Shown here piece by piece: positions 32,803 through 40,370 of a stretch of 64,000 bases of DNA. The position numbers and the translations under genes are program-made. Location of the stretch: the NCBI GenBank assembly GCA_021324825.1, contig JAJPII010000018.1:1-64000 (forward strand), written 5' to 3'. The notes below the pieces were generated by a model that saw only the letters and a program-made list of their open reading frames with translations, had not been told where the DNA came from and ran no database searches. The DNA comes from Spartobacteria bacterium (GTDB lineage: Bacteria > Verrucomicrobiota > Verrucomicrobiia > Chthoniobacterales > Chthoniobacteraceae). The first letter of the stretch is position 1, and each line of letters opens with the position of its first letter.

Positions 32803-34104
32803 CTACGGGCTGAGCGGCGGGGGCGGGGTCGGAGTCGGGCCGGGCCTGTTATTATTACTCCCGAAGGTAGGGATGTTGGACGGCAGCAGCGCCGGGTCTC
32901 CCAAACCGCCCGGAACGAACGGCACTCTCGACGGCAGCAACTCGGCGACCGGTTCCACGTTCTTTTGATCCTTGGCGTCGGCCATGTCCTTGGATTCGTC
33001 CGCCGCGCCGCCGCCGCCGCTCTGGGCGATGGCTTCCGGCGAACCGGTAAGCTGGTAATCGGCCAGCGAGATATCGTCGAAGGAATCGATCTGGCGCAGC
33101 CCGAGGCTCTGCGTCCCGTCATCGGGAGTCCAGCGCACGAGCAGCGAACCCGCCGCGACCGCCGCGAAATCGACGGAATTGGCCGGGCCGGAGCCGTTCA
33201 GCACGATGCTGGCCGTGGGAGTCTTGTCCGCCACGGAAGGACCGCCCGTAGTGGTCGTAGCGGTCGCCGCGTTTACGAGGTAGAAGTCCAGCTTTCCTTT
33301 GGCCGCGGGGTCGGTCAGCACGGAGATGCGCTGGATGGCGGGCGTGCCGTCAAACTTGATGGCGACGCCGGCCTCCGTGGTGGAAGGCGCCACGCTGACC
33401 ATGCCGTCCGGGCTGTCGGCGATGAGTTTCTGCCAATCGACGAAACCCGCTCCGCCGTTGCTATACGTGACGCGGGCCTTCGTGTAGAGGCCGGATTGGT
33501 TGAATGCGACCTGGTTGTTGACGTAGGAGCCGAAGACGGCGTGCGTGTCGACGGACTGCGAACGCTTCTCCAGCGTGTAGTCGACCTCGGGCTTTTCTCC
33601 ATACAGATAGAGGCTGTAGAGAGGGCCGCTCTCGCTCAGGTTCGTCTCGATGAGGAAATACTTCGCGAACCGGCTGAAGGGCTTGCCGAGCTTGCTGCCG
33701 TTCAGCGTGGCAAGCGGGATATCGCGCCCGACCAGCGTCCACGCCTTCGAGGACGGCGGCGCGGCCTCGTCGCCGGCGTAGAGGTTGACCGTCCCCGCGC
33801 CGGACTTGGCCAGGAGGCCGAAGTTCGTCAGCAACTGGGCTTCCGGCAGCGAGACCATGTAGTAATGCTGCCCGACCTGCGCGGGCCAGCCCGTGGCGAC
33901 ATCGTCGTCCAGCCAGGCCGCGGCCGCTTCGGTGGGCGCATACGACTGGGTCGCCGGGTTGTAAAGGAACAGATTTGCACCGCTGTTCTGGCGCGCGAGG
34001 TTTTTCGGATAGATTTGCAGCTGCTTATCCGACGCCCCGTCGGGGGCGGCCACTGCGGCCGCCGTCACCAGGAACAGAAGCGAACTCAAGTTTTTGGTCT
34101 TCAT
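32803..34104 (-). CDS. Secreted discoidin-like protein of unknown function
   Basis: 433 aa from ATG 34104 (longer upstream frame lacks similarity and overlaps the promoter). Signal peptide ~1-20 (LLFLVTAAAVAAPDG). The sequence has jelly-roll features, with AAAAWLDDDVATGWPAQ and YYMVSLPEAQLLTNFGL in the N-terminal module and KYFLIETNLSESGPLYSLYLYG, as in F5/8-type carbohydrate-binding domains. The C-terminus is glycine- then proline-rich (RPGPTPTPPPPLSP). It may bind glycans outside the inner membrane. It has its own promoter and terminator, so it is expressed alone. Confidence 0.7.
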   Translation of the reverse strand: MKTKNLSSLLFLVTAAAVAAPDGASDKQLQIYPKNLARQNSGANLFLYNPATQSYAPTEAAAAWLDDDVATGWPAQVGQHYYMVSLPEAQLLTNFGLLAKSGAGTVNLYAGDEAAPPSSKAWTLVGRDIPLATLNGSKLGKPFSRFAKYFLIETNLSESGPLYSLYLYGEKPEVDYTLEKRSQSVDTHAVFGSYVNNQVAFNQSGLYTKARVTYSNGGAGFVDWQKLIADSPDGMVSVAPSTTEAGVAIKFDGTPAIQRISVLTDPAAKGKLDFYLVNAATATTTTGGPSVADKTPTASIVLNGSGPANSVDFAAVAAGSLLVRWTPDDGTQSLGLRQIDSFDDISLADYQLTGSPEAIAQSGGGGAADESKDMADAKDQKNVEPVAELLPSRVPFVPGGLGDPALLPSNIPTFGSNNNRPGPTPTPPPPLSP

Positions 34105-34112
34105 CGTTGGTT

Positions 34113-34141
34113 GTATTACTCGTTTATAATGGCGGTGTAAA
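34113..34141 (-). promoter_or_regulatory. Promoter of the discoidin-like gene
   Basis: On the minus strand TTTACA (34141-34136), 17-base spacer, TAATAC (34118-34113). Transcription should start only 2-4 bases before the ATG, so the mRNA is nearly leaderless, matching the lack of a Shine-Dalgarno sequence. Confidence 0.6.
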
Positions 34142-34289
34142 CAAAATATCAAAATATCCGACTCTCGGACGTTCTGGTATTTAGAGACATTATGGTAAAT
34201 CACTTGAAAATGTAAAGCAATATCTTTTTTTTATTTGAGGCACTTTTTTTGCAGCCAAGAAGTTCCCGTCCGGTTATGTAAAAGTCGCT

Positions 34290-36119
34290 ATGCCCAAACC
34301 AAATAACAAAGGCGCTTCCAGTTCCGCCTTCACCGCGGGCCAGGAACTCGCCGGGGGCTACGTCCTCAAGAGCATCCTGACCTGGGGCGCCGGGCCGGGG
34401 GTTACCTGGGCCGCGCGCGATGAAAAAGCGGGCCGGGACCTCGCCCTGCACATCCTGCCGGGGAGTCTGGACGCCGCTGCGCTTGCCGAGTACCGCGCGC
34501 TCGTCAGGAAGAACCGGACGGTCGTTCATCCGCATATCCTCCCGATCAACGAATTGATCGAAACGCCCGATTGGTCGGCGCTCCGGATGGATTTCGCGGG
34601 AGGCGAGACTCTCGCCGCGCTTCGGGACAAGAAGGAGAACGGGCGTTTCGAGCCCGCGGAGATCAAGCCCTGGATTTTTCAATTATGCGAAACCTTGCGA
34701 GACGCGCGCCGGGCAAGGCTGCCCGCCCTGGATATTTCTCCCGCGAATCTGATCGTCTCCCCGGAAGGCGGTCTGCTCGTCGCCGCCCCGGGCGCGAGCG
34801 GCGCCAGGGATGAAGGCGTCGGCGCGTTGATCCGGGAATTGCTCGGCGGCCCGCCGCCGGAAGAGTGGGAGCCCGAGATCGCCGCCCGCCTCGCGGGAGC
34901 CCCGGCTCCGATCTCCTCCGTGAAAAGGGAAGCTCCTCCCGCGCGAAAGCAGCAACCGGTAACCGAGGCCGAGGTTGTCGTTCCAACGGAAACGGCGGCG
35001 GAACCCGCGGCGGCGGCGGAAGAAAAACGGGCAGGCTGCAAGTTCCCGGCGCTGGCCGTTCTCGCGGCGATAATCCTCGTGGGCATCGTAGCCACGGCTC
35101 TTTACTGCGCGAACAACACCCAGACGCCCACCCGGGCCGCGGCCCCCTCGCCGACGCCCACGCCAACGTCTGCCATCGTCAACGCCCCTTCGCCCACCCC
35201 GAAGCCGGCGACGCCGGCGCCGGTAAAGACGCCATCCCCCGCCCCGTCGACTCCAACTCCCACGCCGGCGCCTTCCGTTTCTCCAAGCGCCACTCCCGCG
35301 CCTTCGGCTTCTCCCGAGGCGCCGATCCGCGTCATGCGCGCGGAACCCGTGGCGCCCGTGCAAACGCCGTCAGCCCCGCAATCGAGCGCGCCGCCCCCGT
35401 CCGCGAACATGCGCGTCAACAGCCTGGGCATGCGGTTCGTGCCGGTCGGGAATGTTCTCTTCAGCATCTGGGCCACTCGCGTGGAAGACTTCGCCCAGTT
35501 CGCAAAGGCGACCCAATTCTCCTCCTCCGCCTGGAAGGACCCCGGGTTTGAGCAGGCGCCCGATCATCCCGTCGTCTATGTAAGCTGGGAGGACGCCATG
35601 AACTTCTGCAAATGGCTGACCCAGAAGGAACAGAAGGCCGGCGCCCTGAACCCCCATCAATATTACAGGCTTCCCACCGATCTCGAATGGAGCAAGGCCG
35701 TCGGATTGCCGGAGGAATCCGGCGCCACGCCCGAAGCGCGGGATATGGACGTGCCGAGCATATTCCCCTGGGGCACGCAATGGCCGCCGCCCCGCATGGC
35801 GGGAAACTACACCGGCGAGGAGACGAGTTCCGACGTAGCGATCAAGGGTTACAACGACGGCTTCGTTTACACGTCGCCGGTCACCGCGTTTCCTCCCAAC
35901 AAGCTCGGCCTCTACGACATGGGAGGCAACGTCTCGCAGTGGTGCATGGACTCCTGGAACTCCGAGCAGAGGGCAAAGGTGCTGCGCGGAGGCTCCTGGT
36001 ACAACGGCGCATTGCGGCTGAGCCTGCTCTCCTCGTGCCGCGTCCACGCGCCGCCGGAAACCAGCACGGACAACTGGGGTTTCCGGTGCGTGATAGCCAA
36101 CGACACGAAACCCCATTGA
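34290..36119 (+). CDS. Pseudokinase-TM-FGE-like (SUMF1) protein, second copy type
   Basis: 609 aa. ~20-200: kinase-like domain without a normal glycine loop; VAIK lysine is His54 (LALHIL); HRDLKPEN reads ALDISPAN (146-153), keeping Asp and Asn but losing His, Arg and Lys; DFG reads APG. ~253-272: membrane segment. ~275-385: Pro/Thr/Ser/Ala-rich stalk. ~385-605: FGE-like domain (VSWEDAMNFCKWL, YYRLPTDLEWSKA, MGGNVSQWCMDSW, VLRGGSWYNG, NWGFRC), with no cysteines at the FGE catalytic positions. No receiver. Related in plan to the protein at 29113. Probably an envelope scaffold or sensor. No SD; start chosen as the first ATG. Confidence 0.88.
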   Translation: MPKPNNKGASSSAFTAGQELAGGYVLKSILTWGAGPGVTWAARDEKAGRDLALHILPGSLDAAALAEYRALVRKNRTVVHPHILPINELIETPDWSALRMDFAGGETLAALRDKKENGRFEPAEIKPWIFQLCETLRDARRARLPALDISPANLIVSPEGGLLVAAPGASGARDEGVGALIRELLGGPPPEEWEPEIAARLAGAPAPISSVKREAPPARKQQPVTEAEVVVPTETAAEPAAAAEEKRAGCKFPALAVLAAIILVGIVATALYCANNTQTPTRAAAPSPTPTPTSAIVNAPSPTPKPATPAPVKTPSPAPSTPTPTPAPSVSPSATPAPSASPEAPIRVMRAEPVAPVQTPSAPQSSAPPPSANMRVNSLGMRFVPVGNVLFSIWATRVEDFAQFAKATQFSSSAWKDPGFEQAPDHPVVYVSWEDAMNFCKWLTQKEQKAGALNPHQYYRLPTDLEWSKAVGLPEESGATPEARDMDVPSIFPWGTQWPPPRMAGNYTGEETSSDVAIKGYNDGFVYTSPVTAFPPNKLGLYDMGGNVSQWCMDSWNSEQRAKVLRGGSWYNGALRLSLLSSCRVHAPPETSTDNWGFRCVIANDTKPH

Positions 36120-36154
36120 ACCCGTCGCGCGGGGCGTCATACATTATTTATAGA

Positions 36155-36182
36155 TTGCACGTCACTCGTTTTCTGGCAGAAT
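36155..36182 (+). promoter_or_regulatory. Candidate promoter of the polysaccharide-export operon
   Basis: TTGCAC (36155-36160), 16-base spacer, CAGAAT (36177-36182), 28 bases before the ATG at 36211. Only a moderate match to consensus. Confidence 0.35.
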
Positions 36183-36210
36183 AGCCTCGCTTCTACCTAT
36201 CTACAGAATT

Positions 36211-37473
36211 ATGAAAAAAGTTTTTCGAATCTGCGTTTTCCCCGTCGCGGTCCTGGGCCTTCTGCTTCCGCGCGCCGGGTCCGCGCAAGAGTATTTTCGC
36301 ACGCTGGCAACCCCGGCGGACGTCGCCACGGTCGCTCCGCCCACGCCCGAGGAAGAGCAGAAATATAACATCAAGGTCGGCTCCAATTTCGGGATCAACA
36401 TCGCCGCCGGCATCGCGGTGGAATTCAACGACAACATCAATCTGGGCAACAGCAGCAACCGCCAGCAGGATATTATTTTCCGGCCTTCGGCTGAGTTCGA
36501 CGGGATATGGCGCGTCAGCGAACTGAACACCCTGCACCTGTCAATCGGCATCAGCTACGCGGCTTATGTCAACCATACCGAATACGACAGCAACGGGCCG
36601 CTGATCTCCCCGAACTCCGCCCTCGAATTCACAATGCACATCGGCGGCATACAGGTCACCCTGCGCGACCGCCTCAGCTACCAGGAAGACCCGTTCGATC
36701 TCCCGATCCTTCATGGCGTCGCGGATTATCGCCGGCTTGAAAACGAGGCGGGCATCCAGGTGGACTGGCCGATCAACGAGCAGGTCAAGCTGACCCTGGG
36801 CTACAATCACGACGATCTCTGGTCGCTCGGCGGCTCCCAATTCGACATCCTGAGCCGCGGCATCGAGACCCTCTACGCCAAGCCCTCCTACCAGCTCGGC
36901 CCGAATATCGCCCTCGGCCTGGACCTTTCCGCCAGCTACATCCACTTCTACGAATCGGGACAGAACGACGGCGAAGGTTACCTCGTCGGGCCGTTTCTCG
37001 ATATCGGCATCACGCAGAACACGCGGGCCTACCTGGAAGCGGGCTATCAAGACCTCACCTTCGACAACAACGGATCGATCGGCGACAGTTCCGGTTCCAC
37101 GTCGTGGTACGCGCGGCTGCAGGTCACCAACCAGTTGTCCGACCATTTCGCCCATCACCTTATCTTTTCCAAGAACGCCGAGCTTGGTTTCGGCCAGAAC
37201 TTCTACACCCTGTACCACGCCGAGTATGGCGCGGACTGGAAGCTCACTCCGTCCATCTCCCTCTCGCCCACCGCGTTCTTCGAGTATTACAAGACATCCG
37301 GCCTCGGGGCGGAGGAAGCCGAGCGTTACGGGTTCGCGGTTGCGGCACGCTACGTGCTCACTCCTTCAGTTACCCTTGGAATGGATTACCGCTACCTGCT
37401 GAAGCAGTCGAACCTCGGTGGATTCGACTACGAGCAGGACCTGGTTATGGTGAGCATGTTTTACAGTTTCTGA
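36211..37473 (+). CDS. Outer-membrane beta-barrel protein
   Basis: 420 aa. Signal peptide at 1-25 (AVLGLLLPRAGSAQ). The rest alternates hydrophobic and polar residues in many short strands (LEFTMHIGGIQVTLRDRL, LGLDLSASYIHFYESG, ARLQVTN) and ends in Phe (MVSMFYSF), as required for barrel assembly. Such barrels next to Wza/Wzc-type genes are found in exopolysaccharide loci. It starts the three-gene export operon, 8 bases before the Wza-like gene. It probably forms or supports the outer-membrane exit; substrate unknown. Confidence 0.85.
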   Translation: MKKVFRICVFPVAVLGLLLPRAGSAQEYFRTLATPADVATVAPPTPEEEQKYNIKVGSNFGINIAAGIAVEFNDNINLGNSSNRQQDIIFRPSAEFDGIWRVSELNTLHLSIGISYAAYVNHTEYDSNGPLISPNSALEFTMHIGGIQVTLRDRLSYQEDPFDLPILHGVADYRRLENEAGIQVDWPINEQVKLTLGYNHDDLWSLGGSQFDILSRGIETLYAKPSYQLGPNIALGLDLSASYIHFYESGQNDGEGYLVGPFLDIGITQNTRAYLEAGYQDLTFDNNGSIGDSSGSTSWYARLQVTNQLSDHFAHHLIFSKNAELGFGQNFYTLYHAEYGADWKLTPSISLSPTAFFEYYKTSGLGAEEAERYGFAVAARYVLTPSVTLGMDYRYLLKQSNLGGFDYEQDLVMVSMFYSF

Positions 37474-37481
37474 ACCCTTGA

Positions 37482-38228
37482 ATGATGACCTGTCACAGCC
37501 GTCGCTTGTTTGCCGCAACCGTTCTCATAGCCGGTTGCGCCTTGCGGGCGGATGCCGCGCCGGGTGCGGGTTCGGTGTTTCACGACACCCCGCTGCCGCT
37601 CAATAATAACCCAAGCGACACGCCCGTCGCGCCGAGCGTTCCGGCGGCCCCGGCGGAATACCAGACCGTTCCCGTCCGTCCGCGCGCCGTGGCGGTGAAT
37701 CCCGACCGGCCCCTGCACGTCGGCGATCAGGTCTCCCTGGAAATCGTCGAAGACAAGAGCGGCCCCGCGCCGAAGATCGTCACCGCCACCGGGGAGATCG
37801 ACGTGCCCCCGCTGGGCCGCGTCCACGTCGCCGGGAAGAGTTGCGCGCAGGTCGAGGCCGAGTTGAAGCGCAAGCTCGAAGCCGACTATTACTACACCGC
37901 CACCGTGCGGCTCGCCATCGACTCCGTCCGGGAGGAAGCGCAGGTTTTCGGAAAAATCTACGTGGCCGGCGCGGTGAAGGTTCCCGGCCCGGTGTTGCTC
38001 GATCCCAGCGAACACCTCACCGTCAGCAACATCATCCTGAAGGCGGGCGGGTTCGCGCAATTCGCCGCGAGCAACAACGTGCGGGTGACCCGGAAGCAGA
38101 AAAACGGGGAGAAACAGACCTTTTCCGTGGACGTGCTCGGCGTCTGGCGCGCCGCCCGCAAGGCGGAAGACCCGGAAGTCCTTGACGGCGACTACATCTA
38201 CGTGCCGCAAAAAGTCATCAACATGTAA
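37482..38228 (+). CDS. Polysaccharide export (Wza-like, SLBB) protein
   Basis: 248 aa. Signal peptide ~1-25 (VLIAGCALRADA); the Cys in IAGCAL could be lipidated, though the lipobox is loose. Residues ~70-140 match the Poly_export domain (LHVGDQVSLEIVED, GEIDVPPLGRVHVAGKSCAQVEAELKRKL split around GRV), followed by an SLBB-type domain (FGKIYVAGAVKVPGPVLLD). Shorter than Wza, with no visible transmembrane C-terminal helix. It carries a polysaccharide across the periplasm together with the autokinase downstream. Confidence 0.9.
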   Translation: MMTCHSRRLFAATVLIAGCALRADAAPGAGSVFHDTPLPLNNNPSDTPVAPSVPAAPAEYQTVPVRPRAVAVNPDRPLHVGDQVSLEIVEDKSGPAPKIVTATGEIDVPPLGRVHVAGKSCAQVEAELKRKLEADYYYTATVRLAIDSVREEAQVFGKIYVAGAVKVPGPVLLDPSEHLTVSNIILKAGGFAQFAASNNVRVTRKQKNGEKQTFSVDVLGVWRAARKAEDPEVLDGDYIYVPQKVINM

Positions 38229-38233
38229 ACCGC

Positions 38234-40315
38234 ATGGAGGCTGAAACATCCGGCGCGCCAACCAACGACTGGGGCGCAAATCTCAACTTAAAAGTCTTTC
38301 GCTACCGCCAGCTCGTGAAGCGGCGCTGGTGGGTGCTGGCTCTCACGGTCAGCGCGGGCCTCGCCTACGGGGCCTGGACATCCTTCCAGAAGCCCGTCGA
38401 ATACGCTTCGCGCGGCGAGCTTACCGTCAGCGAGACGATCGACGTCTCCGGGCAGGCGACGATCCACGGCAACCAGGATTTCGGCGATTACTACGGCACG
38501 AACCTGAAGATGATCCAGGACCAGGAAATCCAGGATCGCGCCAGGCGCAGAGTGGCCATCGACTCGCCGAAATTGCAGGGCGTCATCGACGACCTCAGCG
38601 CCACGCGCAGCCCGAACTCCTCCATCTTCACGGTCGCGGCCGTCGGCACGAACCCCGCCTACACGCAGGCGTATGTGAACGCCGTCATGTCCGAGTTCAT
38701 CAACTTCAAACAGGAAAAGCGCAAGGGCGTGGCGGACAAGGCCGCGAGCCAGATCGCCGATGAAATGTCCAAGCAGCGCGTCGAGTTGGACGAGAAGGAA
38801 AAAGACCTCCGCGATTACGTGGACCAGAACGACATGTCCGCCTGGGCCGAGCAGGGCAAGCAGGCCGCCACATTCCTGGCCGATCTCTCCAAAAAGCGCG
38901 CCCGCATGGACACCGAGCTCGACCGGATGCAGAACCTCACCTCCGAGCAACTGCTCAACATGCCCGCCTCCAATGACGACCGGACATCGGCCGATTCAAA
39001 GAACTCCGGCTCCTCGGAGGCGCCCATCGCCATGGACCTGGCGACCCAGTATCTTCAGAAAGCTCTCGAACTGAGCCGGGCCCGGGCGCTATTGAGCGAA
39101 CAGAGCAAGGTATGGAAGCCGAAGCATCCCAAGCTGATCGCCATCCAGGATCAGATCGCCACGCTTAAGGGGGAACTCGAGGACATCAAAACGCAGAACG
39201 CGGAACAGACGAAGGTGCAGATCGGCGCGATCAAGGCCGAACTGGCGAGCCTCGACCAGAACATCAAGAGTTGGGAAGTGAAGGCGCGCGACGCCAGCCA
39301 CAAGAACGACGCCTACCAGCAGCGCGTCGACGCGGTAACGCGCGCGCAAAACCTCTACACGCAACTTCTGGGCGACCTCAAGAGCGTCAAGGCCATCAAG
39401 ACGATGGGGGGCGACGAGACCATCCAGGTTTTGCAGGACGCTAGCGCCGCGGACGAAGTCTCCCGCGGAACCGTCGTCCATCTCATCGCCGGAGCTCTCG
39501 CAGGCCTCGTGGCGGGGAGCATCCTCCTCATCCTGCTCGACCGCGCGGATGACCGCCTCGCCTCCTCCACGGAGGTTATGCATCGCTTCTCGGAGCCGAT
39601 TGTCGGCCAGATTCCGAACATCTCCACCGGCCGGAAAGCGACCCTGGCTCTCCTCCACTCGGAAGACGACCGCTACACCTTCGCGGAATCCTTCCGCAGC
39701 CTCCGCTCGTCGCTCATTTTCATGCCGAACCAGGGCGATCTAAAGACGCTCATCGTCACCAGCGCCATCCCGGGCGAAGGCAAATCGACCATCGCGAGCA
39801 ACCTCGCCATCACCATGTCGCTGGCGGGCGCGCGCGTCCTGCTGGTCGACGCCGACCTGCGCCGCGGCGACCTCACCGGCCTGTTCAAGATGGAGACCAA
39901 ACTCGGCCTCACGAGCATCCTGCGCGGTGAGATCACGCGCAAGGAAGCCTTGCAGCCGACCCTTTATCCCACCCTGACCCTGCTGCCGTCCGGCCCCGTC
40001 ACCAACCAGTCTGCGGAACTCCTCCTGAAACCGGCCTTCAACAAGCTGCTGGCCGAATGCCGGGACGAATTCGACCTCACCATCTTCAACACCTCCCCCA
40101 TCCTAGCCACGGACGACACCGCCACCATCGCCCCGAACTTCGACGGCACGCTCATGGTCGTCCGGGCGCAATTCACCTCCGCCCGGCTGGTTGCCAGTTC
40201 CTTGAACGCGCTGTACCAACGGCAGGTGAACGTCCTCGGGCTCATCCTCAATTGCGTCAATACCGAGATGCCGGACTACTATTACTACCGGTATCCGAAG
40301 TACTACGCCGCCTGA
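38234..40315 (+). CDS. Polysaccharide co-polymerase / tyrosine autokinase (Wzc-like)
   Basis: 693 aa. Wzz-type N-terminal domain (~15-110) with the first membrane segment in WWVLALTVSAGLAYGAW, long periplasmic coiled coils (~160-400), a second membrane segment (VVHLIAGALAGLVAGSILLIL), then the BY-kinase domain with Walker A SAIPGEGKST, A' LLVDADLRRGDL, and Walker B-like TIFNTSPILATDD. The C-terminus is a tyrosine cluster (YYYYRYPKYY), the autophosphorylation sites. It regulates chain length and export of an extracellular polysaccharide. It follows the Wza-like gene by 5 bases. Confidence 0.95.
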   Translation: MEAETSGAPTNDWGANLNLKVFRYRQLVKRRWWVLALTVSAGLAYGAWTSFQKPVEYASRGELTVSETIDVSGQATIHGNQDFGDYYGTNLKMIQDQEIQDRARRRVAIDSPKLQGVIDDLSATRSPNSSIFTVAAVGTNPAYTQAYVNAVMSEFINFKQEKRKGVADKAASQIADEMSKQRVELDEKEKDLRDYVDQNDMSAWAEQGKQAATFLADLSKKRARMDTELDRMQNLTSEQLLNMPASNDDRTSADSKNSGSSEAPIAMDLATQYLQKALELSRARALLSEQSKVWKPKHPKLIAIQDQIATLKGELEDIKTQNAEQTKVQIGAIKAELASLDQNIKSWEVKARDASHKNDAYQQRVDAVTRAQNLYTQLLGDLKSVKAIKTMGGDETIQVLQDASAADEVSRGTVVHLIAGALAGLVAGSILLILLDRADDRLASSTEVMHRFSEPIVGQIPNISTGRKATLALLHSEDDRYTFAESFRSLRSSLIFMPNQGDLKTLIVTSAIPGEGKSTIASNLAITMSLAGARVLLVDADLRRGDLTGLFKMETKLGLTSILRGEITRKEALQPTLYPTLTLLPSGPVTNQSAELLLKPAFNKLLAECRDEFDLTIFNTSPILATDDTATIAPNFDGTLMVVRAQFTSARLVASSLNALYQRQVNVLGLILNCVNTEMPDYYYYRYPKYYAA

Positions 40316-40370
40316 TTTCGGGTTGCGCGGGGCCGGTTTGTGTGGGAGGTAAAGAGACCTTTGCCGCCCC

